A stretch of DNA of 64,000 nt. It comes from Gossypium raimondii (taxonomy: Eukaryota; Streptophyta; Magnoliopsida; Malvales; Malvaceae). The position numbers and the translations under genes were made by a program. Below are positions 36,440 through 48,475 of this stretch, piece by piece. Below the pieces are notes generated by a model. It did no database searches and was not told the DNA's origin. It saw nothing but the letters and a program-made list of their open reading frames with translations. The stretch is from assembly GCF_025698545.1 (NCBI RefSeq), contig NC_068577.1:5223501-5287500 (forward strand), given 5' to 3'. The first letter of the stretch is position 1; each line of letters begins with the position of its first letter.

Positions 36440-37655
36440 ATGGAGGAAAGTGGTGGCGACGATTGGTTCGGAGGCGATGAGATATCCCTTTTGGCAGAAG
36501 AACTTATCCAATTATCAGTTAAAAGTTAGGTGATGGAACCAAATGAGAAATCAACTCTGCTCTGTACGATATGGATAGAAAAATCTTACAATCTGGACAG
36601 CTTTAGGGCACAGATGAAAGGCATCTGGAAGATAAGGAAAAAAATTGAGATTCAATTGGCAGGGCAAAATTTAGAGATAGTTATGGAGGGCAACCATGGC
36701 TGTTTCGATAAAATCTTGTACTTTTCGATCGGTTGGTTAAATTGATGGAAAAAATTCAGGTCCGGCTTAATTCCTTCTAGTTTTGGATCAAGATTGGACC
36801 ATGCTTACCAAAATTCGACAAAAGATCTATTGTACGCCATTAAGGATACTTTTGAAAGAGTAATTAGATTGAAATCAATGGAGATTTTTTTCATCTTAGA
36901 ATTCAATTAGATGTGCAAAAACTTCTTCATAGAGGTATTTTTGTCTCAATCGATACTCAACGAAAATCGTGGATCTCCTTTAAATATGAGAAGTTGCTGA
37001 TTTTTTACTTTGGATATAGAAGAATGGGGCATGGTTTTAAAGATTGTCTTAGACTGATACCTGCAAAAAAATAAAATTAGAGACGATCCACCATATTTTT
37101 TAGCATTAAAAGCTGAACTAAACTTAATTGGGAAGAAGAGTTTGAAATTTAGTGCCCTCTCAAAGAAGATGATGCCTCAATGCTCTTACATAGGTGTCAC
37201 AGAGAGGTTTCCTGAGATGAATAAACAATAAGAGGATGGGAATGCTATGGTCTGAAGCTTACAGGATAAATTACAACCAACAGGAATAGAAAAGGTGGAG
37301 AAGATGCAGGAAAAAGGTCTGCAGTAAAGAAAATTGAAAGGTTGAATGAAAGAAATAGTATGTTAGAAGATAAGTCCAATCCAGTCAAGAAGTCAAGTTG
37401 GAAAAAAATTGGTCCAGCGGTCTTAATAAGTTAAAATAGTGAAGATAGCATAATAAAGAAGAGGAAATTTGCAGAAATAGAAACCGAAGAATGCAATATA
37501 GAAAAGTCTTATGAAAACGGAGCAAAAAGAATGAAACATGAAAGAGAAGATATATATGTCGAAGTTGTCTCAGTTTTGTCGATAGAAAACTCAGAACAAA
37601 TTTATGTTCCCAACCAATATGGATTGGCGGCTGCCAAAAGGAAACCCGACCGGAT
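36440..37655 (+). pseudogene. LINE ORF1 (DUF4283-like), broken
   Basis: Starts with an ATG at 36440 (MEESGGDDWFGGDEISLLAE), stops at TAG 36524, then resumes in the same frame at 36530. The stretch LDSFRAQMKGIWKIRKKIEI and the following GCFDKILYF resemble the DUF4283 nucleic-acid-binding domain of plant LINE ORF1 proteins. Further stops and frame changes follow to ~37655. No zinc knuckle is clear. Confidence 0.75.
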
Positions 37656-37658
37656 GCA

Positions 37659-40600
37659 ATGAAAATTATATGTTGGAATGTTTGTGGATTAGGGAGTCCA
37701 CGGGCAGTACAGAGGTTTCAGTATTTGCTGAAGCAATACAACCCCCAAATGGTCTTTGTTATGGAGACAAAAATTAATGAGAAGCGTATGGAAAAGGTCA
37801 AAAAGAGATGTGGTTTTGTGAATGAAATTGATGTCGGAATAGAAGGCTCTCGAGATGGGCTATGTTTGGCATGGAAAAGGGGAAATTATGGTTAGTTTAA
37901 GAAGTTTCTGAAAAAGCCATATTGATGTGATGATTAAGAAGGACAATGTAAATGAAGAATGAAGATTTACGAGGTTTTATGGTTCACCTTATGTAAGCAA
38001 CAAGAATGTCTCGTGGAATTTGTTAAGGAAACTAGGTCAAGAACAAAATTATCCTTGGTTAGTAAGTGGTGATTTTAATGAAATCATGTATTCCTTTGAA
38101 AAGAGCGTAGGTATACCGAGGGAAGAGAGAATAATAGAGGCCTTTCGTGAGGTTTTAGAGGAATTCTAATTAGTGGATGTAGGGTATACGATGGTATGGT
38201 TTACATGGAAGAGAAGGAATCTACCGAAAACAAACATCAATGAGAGACTTGATAGGGGCGTTGCGAATGAAAAATGGATGCATCTTTTTCCAAAGAGAAA
38301 TATTCAACACTTAACACATTTGATATCAGATCACTGCTCCCTCCTTCTTAATACAAATAATGAAAAAAATTTGTAAGGGGACCCCAAGTTTTAAATTTGA
38401 GGCATGGTGGACCATGGAGGAGTCTATTGAACAAGAAATTAAGGAATCTTGGGAGTCATCAACTAGTCCGCTTACTAAAAAACTTGAAAGGTTGCAGATC
38501 AGATTGAAGAGATAGGCAAGCACAATTAAGAAAGGTCGAGACAGTTTAAAGCGAAAGCTCACAAAGGAACTTGAAAATCTAATGCCGAAGGAGAGGGATG
38601 AAGATATGATGGCAAAGCTAATTAATGCCAAATTTTGACTTAATATGGAGATTAATAAAGATGAAAGGTATTGGGAACAAAGGGCACGGGCCAATTGGCT
38701 TCAATTAAGGGATAATAATTCTGCCTTTTTTCATATGCCCTAGTTCGTAGACGAACAAACACAATAACTAGGCTAGAATCAAATGAATGAGGCGAAATCT
38801 CTGACGAATCAAAGATTAATGAGGCTGCTGTTATATTTTTTCAGAAGTTATTTTCATCTAATAGAATTGGGAATTTATCCCACCTACTAATGGGCATTGA
38901 CATTAGTATCTCATCTGATATCAATAAAACTTTATTATCATAATATACGACAGAAGAGGTTCATTCGGCTTTGAAAGGAATGGGGACTACTAAAGCACCA
39001 GGCTCTGACGGTTTTTCGACATTATTTTTTCAGATATTCTGGCACATTGTAGGTAAAGATGTTGAAACTTTCTGTTTGAGAATTTTGAAGATGGTAAGGA
39101 TTTTGACTCTTTAAATTTGATGGATATTATGCTTATTCCAAAAATCCCAAACCCCACAAGTCTTGTTAATTTTAGACCTATTAGTTTATGCACAGTTATT
39201 TACAAAATTGTGGCAAAAACAATAGCAAATCGCCTTCAAGAAATCATTAAGAGATGTATTGATAGTGCCCAAAGTGCTTCCATCATTGGAAGATTAATCT
39301 TTGGTAATGTGCTATTAGCCTATGAAATTTTACACACTTTTCGCCAAAAGCGTACCAAAAAAAAAGGATATATGGCAGTGAAGTTAGATATGAGCAAAGC
39401 TTACGATAGAGTTGAATGGGGTTTTCTAAATGAAGTAATACTCCGAATGGGCTTTGCAAGGGAATGGGTGGCACTAATTATGAAATGTATCTCCATAGTT
39501 TCTTATGCAGTAAACATTAATGGGAGAAGACGAAACATTTTCAAACCTACTAGAGGGCTCTGACAACGTGATCCACTCAGCCCTTTCCTTTTTCTGATAT
39601 GCAGTGAGGGACTTTCATCTTTGATGAGACTGGCAATAAGAGAGTGCTTGTTAAAAAGAGCAAAAGCTAGCAGAAGGGGACCAGAGATATCACACTTACT
39701 TTTTGCGGATGATTGTATTTTGTTTGGTGAACCAAAAAAGAGAGGAGCGTTGATATTGAAAGAAATTTTGAAGGAATACGAACGATGCTCAGGCCAATGC
39801 GTGAATTTTAACAAATCAATGATCTTCTATAGCTCAAACACAACAGAGGGGGAAAAAAAGAAGAAATCTCAACTTTATTAGGTGTGAGAAGCTCAATAAA
39901 TCTGGAAAAATATTTAAGACTGCCTAATATGGTCGGTAGACATAAGAAAGAATCCTTTCAAAATCTCAAGGATATGATTTACTTGCAAATTGAAGGATGG
40001 AGTACAAGATTACTATCACAATGGGGCAAGAAGGTCTTCATAAAATCTGTGCTTCAGGCAATACCAACTTATGCTATGTCATGCTTTCTTTTACTGAAAT
40101 CTTAATGTGGGGAATTAGAAAACATTTTTGCTAAGTTTTGGTGGCAAAAAGGATATGGGAAAAAAAATAATACATTGGTGCCAGTAGAAACATATGTGTT
40201 GTTCAAAAGATGAAGAGGGAATGGGTTTCATAAGTATGACTTAGTTTAATATTTCCCTACTAGCGAAGCAAGGGTGAAGGATTATAAATAACTAGAACTC
40301 TCTTATTGCGTGAGTGCTCAAAGCAAAGTATTTTTTGAATGATGATCTTTTAAATTCGCGATTGGGAAATACAAGTTCTTATATATGGAGAAATATCTAG
40401 GCGACGAAGGCTATTTTGCCGAAAGGACTTTGTTGGAGGGTGGGTACGAGTACGAATGTTTCAATTAATAATGATGCTTGGATTCCAAACGTAAAAAACC
40501 TCAGAATATCTTCTTTTTTCATAATATGCGAGATTCTAAAGTTGCTGAGTTAATAGATAGTAATGAAAGAATATGTAAACGAGAGTTGATTTTCAATACC

Positions 40601-41680
40601 TTTTCGGAAAGAGATGCTAAAAAGATCCTTTGTATCCCATTGGCACAAGAACCCACGATGATTTTCTTGTTTGGAGTGGTGAATCTTTGGGCGAGTTCTC
40701 GGTCCGTAGCGCCTATAAACTATTACAAAATACTGGTGAAAGTCTTAAAGCTTATGCTTTACAAACCGACTATAGGAATTTTTACAAAAAACTTTGGCTC
40801 CAAAATCTCCCTACTAAAATCAAAATTAAAATCTAGAGAATATCATGGAACTACTTGCCTATACAGGTCAATATGCATCACATAAAGCTAGTTAATAATA
40901 CAATTTGCCCCCGATGTGGAGGAGGAGCTGAAACAATCGATCATCTATTCCGCGAATGCCCTATTTCAGTTGAAGTCTGGACAACATTACCAATCCCGAA
41001 TATTTTAATGGATACTAATATGGATTTTTTTACAGTGGCTTGCATGGGTTTTTTATCAGAATCCCCTTTTTCACTGTTGACTTTTTTGTTGTGCGCTATG
41101 GGCCATATGGGGAAAAAATGCTAGGGTGCATGAAAAAAAAGTAGCACTGGTCTGGAAATAACGAGTTTCGTTAATAATTATATTACTGAACTAAATGGTA
41201 TTAGAAAAAGAAAACCTGTAATTTCGAAGGGCGTACGATGGGCGTCATTACCAATCGACTTCAGGTATTGTGGCCAAAAATGATGAAGGGACCGTCCTCT
41301 TATCTTGCTTAGAAATCCAACAAGAGGTGGCCTCCACCTTCGCTGCTGAAGTGCTTGCATGTCGAAAAGCAGTTTAAATAGGAATCGAAATACAGTGGTC
41401 GAAGATCATTGTCGAAGGTAACTCATTAGCAATAATCAAGAAATGTAAAGCAAAAAGTCAAGATCGATCACACGTAGGAGTGTGTATACACAATATTCAA
41501 CAAAGAACAGCTAGATCTAGAAATATCGTGTTCAAATATACACCAAGATTAGCAAATGCTCTAGCACATATACTAGCAACAGAATCTTTGAAAAAGAAGG
41601 AGGAGGTGTACCTGGTAAAGAGCATCCCTGGGTACGTCAAAAACCACAAGGAAACCGATTGGGCGCGAGAACCAGACTGA
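37659..41680 (+). pseudogene. LINE ORF2: endonuclease, reverse transcriptase, RNase H, broken
   Basis: Starts ATG 37659. The AP-type endonuclease shows NVCGLG, METK, a GDFNEI motif (38070s) and SDHCSLL. The reverse transcriptase covers 39117-39890, with FRPISLC, AVKLDMSKAYDRVEW and LLFADDCILF. A zinc-binding segment follows at 40855-41000 (CPRCGGGAETIDHLFREC), then a plant-LINE RNase H (41220-41660; AAEVLACRKAV, VEGNSLAIIKKC, ANALAHILA). The reading frame is cut by many stops and shifts, for example TGA for CGA just before QRDPLSP at ~39562. In the RNase H the usual EGDS is EGNS, so an active-site aspartate is missing too. It is inactive. Confidence 0.93.
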
Positions 41681-41719
41681 AAATGGTCAGAGAAGAGAAA
41701 AAAAAAGAAAGGAAATCCT

Positions 41720-44700
41720 TAAGGCTCCGTTCTCCAGTCCATCTGAGATGGACTTTTGCAAGAAAAAGTTGTTTTTCTTTAAAAGCAATGAAGAACAAAC
41801 ACTATTTCAGAATAATTTTTAGCTTAAAAAAAGTGCTTTTTAGCAGATGGAGAAGTTGAAAATTTTAACTTTTCTTCAGCTCTTTTGGCTGATAATTTCT
41901 ATTTTTAACCTGTATTCTCCCCAGAAAATGTTCTTTCCTCTGGTTCTTTGGCTATACCCATTTTTTTCATATTTTCTCTTACAAAGTTCTTTCCTCTGGT
42001 TCTTTGTTCCTCTTTCGCCGATGAGTATCTTTTCTTTTTCTTCTCTTTAATTATTCATTATGCTTTAGTTTTTAGTTGTTTTTATTGTTTGATTTTTACA
42101 GAAATTTTACAGAAATTAATTGACTGATTTTACAAAAATTCTTTCTCCTTAAAATTAATTGTTTGATTTTGTTTCAGGAGGAAATATTTGTTACTGTGAC
42201 CTATTATCATATTTTCCTTACTTGTTTTTCTTTCACAAGTTGCATATCTTGTTATATGGGCTGTTGGAGGCTATAAACAGAGTGTAGGAGATGCTTGGTG
42301 GCTCAAGCTAATTGGTTTTATGATGTAAGGATATATTTTATTTTCTTTAATTCTTCTGTTCCTTCAGTCTCTTCTGCATATTTTGATAGTTTGTCCCTTT
42401 GATTATGCTTTTGCAGAATCCAGTCTTGGAGATCTCCCATTGTGATATATTTTTTGGTTACACAACTTCTAGTGCTAGTAGTTGCATTGCTTGATATACA
42501 TGGGAACATATTCGGTCTTGTTCCGTGGCGGTATACTTGTTGGGGTCATTTATTAACAGTTGTTGAACAATTAGGTTTGTAAGTATTTCCTTACTTTTCT
42601 AATTGTTTTTTATGTAGTGATATTGTTGCACTATGTACACTCCCCACCCAAAACAGGATCCATTTAGCAATCCTATATGCATGTTTTAGGATTAACTCAT
42701 TGCATGCAAAGGATATGAACTAGAGCTGATTTTATTCACTTTGTTAAATGAATTAAATCAAGTTCAACACTCTTCCCCTAATTGTCCCTCTTTTACAGCA
42801 GCAGTGAAGCCTTATTATTCTTTTCTCATTTTGTGTCAATGATAGCACATGTTTTACCAGTGGAATATTTCTCTTGTGATCTTTAGGGCCTTATGGATTG
42901 GAGGTGAAATTATTAATCTCTGTAGCCTACTTAAAGCTTATAAGTTAGCTATTAGAACTTCTAAAGCATTATTTTGCCTCATATTCAATTTAGAGTTCTT
43001 GTCAATCTAGTCAAGGGTTTTCATGTGGTAACAAAACAAATGAGTTTTCTTTGCGAACAAATGCTTTGTGTTTCATGCAGTATTGAGTTGTATCCTTGCC
43101 AACTTAGTAATATCCAATGTATGCACAAACTGCATTAATAACATATAATGTGTATGCCTAGTAGTTTGCTATTTCGTTGGTTAGCCAACTGAAATGATCG
43201 CGTTTTTTATTTCATGAAAGGTTCCCATCTTAGAGTTGCTTCCTGTTTGCTTCTACCTGCTATTCAGTTGGTTGTGGGAATTAGCCATCCTTCGTGGATT
43301 TCTCTCCCATTTTTCATTGAAAGTTGTATTGGGCTAGTGGATTGGTCTTTGACTAGCAATTTTCTAGGACTATTCAGGTGATTGCTTCTTGACTCTTTGT
43401 ACATTATTCTATTTCATTTTCTTTGTCAATGAATTTGATTTGATCATTGGTTAATGTTTTTAGTAGCTTATGTTTTGTTTCTTTTTTGTCAAGGTTGTGG
43501 AAGGCTCTCCAGTTTTATGTAGGCTTCAGCATTGTCATGCTTTATGTGTATCAACTCCCTATAGAGTTCTCAAGTATGCTACAGTGGATAGCTGATTTTG
43601 TTGGTCTATTCAAAATATGTTCAACATCTAAGTGGATTGAAATTTGCTCTTTTGTTTCCCTTGTACTTTTTTACATCATGGTATGTACAAGTTTTATTAC
43701 TATGGGTCTGATTCTGTTTAAAGATTTTAGCTGAACCCTTAAATGAAATGCAATACACTCTTCCCTCTTCCTAGAATCTTATATTATGAAATTGACTTCA
43801 TTTGAGTCTTTCCTGTGTCTGACATTTGTCCATCTAATAGTCTTTTTCCCATATTACTAATTTAAGATGGTTTGAAGTGTTTTCTTTCTATAAGAAAATT
43901 TCCCCGGACAGATATGAAGTATTTAGTTGCAAACTAGACTTTGGAGATTGATGACATTTTTGCCATTCTGGATGCAATTTTTATTCAATTTGCTCAATGA
44001 AATTGTAGTTGAAAATTTGAGAGCTTCCTAGTTGGAAACCACATATTTATATAATATATGTTCTTAATAGTTTTGAACAAGTTAAATTAATTATAAAGAA
44101 ATAATATAATTGAGAACAAGATTAGAGCACTCTATGTATATGCTTCAGTACATGTCTATTGTGAATTTATATTTAGTATATAAATATTATCCCTTTTAAA
44201 ACTTTAATCCAAATATATGTAATATTTTAATTTGTTAATTTTATGTTTACTATGTTATATTGATATCTAATATGAGTTATATATTCAAATACATTTTAAA
44301 ATAAAATAATACAAATGTGTTAAAAGCATTAATTAAAAATAAAAATAATTTTTATAATAATACAATTATGTCAATATCTAATTACAAATATTTAATTATT
44401 ATATTTAAATATTTAAATATAGTTTATATATTCTAATTAAATTTAATAAATAATTAATATTAATTACTTAGAAATATTTAAAATTAATATTATTATTAAA
44501 ATATTAACAATAAGTTATAATAGATTATTTTTTATATTTTTGCTAAAATATCATAATATTACCTAATTTGAACATTATGTAAATACATATTTGTTACTTT
44601 ATAATATCATATCTAAAATAGACATTTTATTCTTCAAAAGACTTTTTGACAGTAACATCAAACACTCAAATTTTTCAAAAATATTTCTCCACAACAATTT

Positions 44701-44735
44701 TTAAAAGTATTTTTTGAAAACATTGAAGAATTGGC
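41720..44735 (+). mobile_element. DNA transposon-like element nested in the LINE, carrying a host gene fragment
   Basis: Sits between the LINE ORF2 end and the LINE 3' UTR. The left edge reads GGCTCCGTTCTCCAGTCC. The reverse complement of the right edge reads GGGCCAATTCTTCAATG, an imperfect inverted repeat of hAT style. Flanks CCTTAAG (left) and CCCTAAG (right) may be a decayed target duplication. The middle holds four PIEZO exons with introns; the remainder (43740-44730) is AT-rich. It has no transposase, so it would have needed one in trans. Confidence 0.6.
42178..43680 (+). pseudogene. PIEZO: PIEZO mechanosensitive channel gene fragment, four exons
   Basis: Four consecutive exons with GT-AG introns: 42178-42324, 42417-42574, 43221-43377 and 43494-43680. 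Joined in frame they read RRKYLLL, then a stop, then PIIIFSLLVFLSQVAYLVIW, WLKLIGFMIIQSWRSP, VVALLDIHGN, WGHLLTVVEQLGSHLRVASC, ISHPSWISLPFF, GLVDWSLTSN, GLFRLWKALQFYVGF, MLYVYQLP and LFYIM. This matches the N-terminal membrane region of plant PIEZO proteins, which are very large (over 2000 residues) pressure-gated cation channels. Only a small N-terminal part is present. The exon 1 stop (TGA at 42197) stands where plant PIEZO has Trp (TGG). Retained introns show capture at the DNA level, not by reverse transcription. Identification is from remembered family features. Confidence 0.85.
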
Positions 44736-47610
44736 CCTAAGTAAGTAGATGAACAGTTTTGAAAGGATAGCTTTCCTGAGAACTGAAATCGTCAAAAAGA
44801 AAAAATAAATGATGGCTTATAGATAGGAAGGTAATCAGTGATTTCTGATTGGGCAATTTTTCGGTGTTATTATTATTTTTTCTAGATTACTCTGAATTTA
44901 AGTCTAGGCTATTTTTTCCTTGGGCCACTTTAAGTCTTTAGGCCAATTTCATTGTTTTTATGTTTTTTCTTTTCTTTGGACCTTTTGTTATGTAATTCGT
45001 TTTATATATTAAATAAAGCCCAGTCTGAAAGTTTAGTAAAAAAAAAGTACTTTGCTTAAATGTGAATTTTAAGAATTATTAGCACTGTAATTTTTTTATT
45101 AAATTCAGGTCTGTTACAATGTTATTTTTTGTTACATGTAGGCCAAGTGAGTTCTTTTTTTTAAAATTCAAAAGCATAGCGTAACAAATTTTTAAAAAAA
45201 TTAACAAGATTAACAAATAAACTTAAATTTTAAATTTAAAAATAAAAAGATTAAATTCCTAAAAATAAAAATATAAAAATTAAATTCTAAATAGACGAAG
45301 ATTAAAAAACTTTCAACAATCGTGATACCAACGACCATAAATTCCTAATTAATGTTCATTGTTTTAAGTTGGACATGAAATTTAATAAAAAGTGTTGAAA
45401 ATGTACGAATAAACTCCAATTATCTATAAAATGTTTATCCGACAAAGCAGAGAAAAGAACTTCTTGCTCCCATTCCCATACATGTACTTGTCAAATTTGC
45501 TAGTAGTCACTATACTATATGTAAATTACAATTTTGAAACTCCAGTTTTAATTGAGTGATAGTTGTGAAATTTGTTAAGTTAAAATTTTAAAATAATTTT
45601 ATGAGGCAAACATATTATCACACGTGTGTTATCATGTTAGTTTGCTATTTTTACATAATATTCACAAAAAGTCACATTGTATCACTTAATTGTTGTTGTT
45701 CGAGTTAATATTGAAATATCAACATTCGAAGCGTATAAGGATTAAAACTGATCAAATTGAAGGATCAAGACTAGATCTACAAAACTTACAAGACCAATAG
45801 CAGAATTTAATCTAACGGATTTAACTTGTATTGTTTGGTTCAAGATTAAAATATCAAAATTAAAAAGTACAAGTGCTAAAATTGATTGATTTGGAAAAGC
45901 AATGAGATTAAAATGGAGCAAAAAGTATAAAGACTAAACTCATATTTTACCTATAGTACAGGGACTGATAGCAAAATTTGGCATATATGACTTTTTCCTT
46001 TTTAATTTTGAACCACTGTCCCATATATAGCTGATAAGTACAATTTTTCGCGCATGTATATACACACATACATAAAGCTGATAACTGATAAGTCCAAATT
46101 ATTTTTTTATTTTATATAACAAATAAGTGTAAATTAAATTATATTTATATATATAATTTGAAGGTTGATGCGGAAATTTTATTTTGAAACTGAGTAAACT
46201 GATTTTCTAAAAATTAAAGTAATTTAATTTCTATCAATTTTGAAAGTGAGTAATTAAGGATAATTAATTACGATGTTATCGTCTTCATCAATTGTACATG
46301 ATTTTGATTAGTATAATAATAAATTTAGCCTTCAAATTTACACATTCTGTCAATTTTATCCTAATTTAACAAGTTGACCTTGCAACATTTGTGTAAATGT
46401 TGAGGTTCAATTTGTTGATTTTTTAGAATTAAGGAAAAATGACAAAATATGTAAACATTGAATGCTAAATTTGTTATTATACCAATTAAAATTATGCACG
46501 ATTGATAGAAAACACTAACCGTGATTAATTATCCTTAGTTGTCCACTTTTGAAATTGATAGAAATTAAATTGCTTCAAATTTTTGAGAGACTAATTTCTT
46601 AATTTCAAAATTATAAGAGATTAGAGATGTCTTTTACCGATTGATGAGATATTTGAAAATAAATTGACAAAAAAGTTTAAGGTATATTTGTTTTGAAAAA
46701 GTTGATATATTCCTATATTTTAATCATTCTGAATAAATTTATAATCCTTAGGATGTCTTTAGTAAATATTGTAATGCTAAGTATTAGATTTTCATTAATA
46801 CTTATTCAAAAATGCTTTCAAAAATATTTTTAATATAAATTTATTTTTATTTGAATTAGATAATAGTAATTAATTTTATAAAAAATGTAATAATTATTAA
46901 TGGTTGAATACAAAATTACATAAACTAATCGTATGTTGTTGAAGAGAATGGATTGTATGAAATCATGATTTCATGTCATCTTTATCCTTTCTAATAGGAG
47001 AATGACAAATCATATTTATTCCTCCTAAATTTTAGTATTTTTAGTTCAATTTGAATTTTTTTAGAGGAAAAATCTGAAAATCAGGAAGAAAAATCTGATT
47101 TGTCATTCTCCTATTGGAAAAAGGATAAAGATGACGTGAGATCACAATTTCATACAATCATTTCTCGTTGTTGAAACCTTTTTTTACCGAGAAATTAGCT
47201 AGATGCTATTTGCAAAGTTATGGGAAAAATATTATTTTAAAGATTAAAGTCTTATTAAGAGTGATCGAATACCTATAAAATTATCTTTTAAAAAAATTAT
47301 CTTTTAAAAAAGATAATTATTGGATTTGTGTACATGGAAGATTATAGCACCATCATAAGATTTAAAAATCGATACCTTATTAGATACATGTTATTTTGGA
47401 TTTCGAAATACGACTTGAAATTTTCAATTAATAATAAATTTTAGTAATTTAAGTTCAAATTATATTTGCTAACACTATCAAAAAGCCTCATTAGCAATTT
47501 AAGTTTAAATTACACTTTTAAAGCTTGAATATTAAAAAAATACAGAAATTCACTCATTTAAATTCAATTATCTAATAAAAATAAAATTTGATTTTCAACT
47601 TTTTGAATAT

Positions 47611-47704
47611 GATGCTGTGAGAATGTGGATTAAAAAAAAAGGACTGTTATAATTTGAAATCCAGCGTATGTAATTTAAGTGGCATATGTCCATTATACTC
47701 TAGG
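47611..47704 (+). pseudogene. CAP-domain relic in unit 2
   Basis: Counterpart of the relic at 33819 (DAVRMWI... then CNLSGIC-like). It has an extra frame shift from a run of A residues at 47632-47640. Both relics share the same 2-nt deletion relative to the downstream CAP genes, so the damage predates the duplication. Confidence 0.7.
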
Positions 47705-48242
47705 ACATAAATAGCTAAGCTGGACAGGCTCATGTACGAGTTGCCCCTAAACGATCACAAAGCAACAGCTAGTGAACATCTCTTGGAGTGGAATTTGATA
47801 TTTGGTCTGCCCAGGATGTGCTTCAACAGAAAGTTTGGCCATCCAATCTAATTTGCTGCCATGTTGGCCTCGCGGTATACATAGATCATTCGAACGTCCC
47901 ATTGTTTCACGACAACAACATCGTCGCATTCCACCTGTTTTTTATGATAGCCAAGCTCCCATGCAAGTTCTATTCCATCAATCTTTTAATGGTATATATC
48001 TTTTGACCTTATAATCACTAGTCAGTCTTTCATTTTTGTCCCTAACTGTTGACTAGCTCTCTCAATAGAGTCTCGCTTTGTTGGGTGACGTGAAAGTTGG
48101 GATGATCAGCCCCGCTGTATTGCCCATAATTTAAGCCACATATCGTCCAGTTGCCGGTTAGGCCCACCTGTAACTTGACATTTGTGATTGATAATTGATG
48201 AGCTAATTGAGCAGGCAGCAAAGGGCATCTTTTGGATGTCTT

Positions 48243-48397
48243 ATGGAGTTATGCAAGATTTCAGTAGCCTTTAGTTTGGTCGTCTTGGCTCTGTTCAGCC
48301 GTATGGGAACACATGGTTCCATTGGAGCCACTCAACCAGGTTCGACTGGCCAATCCAATGTCACGGTGGCAGCTGCGCCAAACCCTGCTTCTGCGGA
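48243..48397 (+). pseudogene. PR-1 receptor-like kinase, unit 2 copy, only the first ~50 codons
   Basis: Starts MELCKISVAFSLVVLALFSR (signal peptide) and continues through GATQPGS, then VTVAAAPNPASAEN, where homology ends at 48397, before the CAP domain. The next bases switch to a sequence matching the start of the duplication unit (28027 and 45185). The upstream region is intact, so transcription could still begin here, but no functional protein is possible. Confidence 0.9.
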
Positions 48398-48475
48398 GAA
48401 TTTAACAGTGTTAACAAATAGACTTAAATTTTTAAATTTAAAAAAATAAAAAGATTAAATTCCTAAAAATAAAGA
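48398..48475 (+). repeat. Start of a third duplication unit (stub)
   Basis: TTAACAAATAGACTTAAATT and the following AAAAGATTAAATTCC match the unit sequence near 28030-28105 and 45190-45265. It is cut by the LTR beginning at 48476. Confidence 0.7.

Larger units (their letters stand above)
36403..45046 (+). mobile_element. L1-type LINE, near full length, carrying a nested element
   Basis: Flanked by an 11-bp target duplication with one mismatch (GTGCTTTGCTT at 36392-36402, GTACTTTGCTT at 45047-45057). It ends in nine A residues (45038-45046) after AATAAAGCCCAGTCTG. Order: broken ORF1, broken ORF2 (endonuclease, reverse transcriptase, zinc-binding region, RNase H), then a 3' UTR (44736-45037). 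Removing the nested element at about 41720-44735 leaves ~5.6 kb, a normal size for a plant L1. It inserted into unit 2 after the duplication, because unit 1 lacks it. Confidence 0.9.
36160..48397 (+). repeat. Tandem duplication unit 2, interrupted by a LINE
   Basis: Starts at the kinase breakpoint of the unit 1 gene and matches unit 1 from its beginning. It is split by the LINE at 36403-45046 and resumes at 45058. The gene-free part 45058-47600 is AT-rich, matches 27890-33800 of unit 1 (without the solo LTR), and has no coding region of its own. It ends abruptly inside the N-terminal coding part of its gene at 48397. Confidence 0.82.

Noticed and set aside
42178..43680. The PIEZO exons as a functional host gene at this locus
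   Set aside because: Only a small N-terminal part is present, exon 1 has an in-frame stop, and the block lies inside a LINE.
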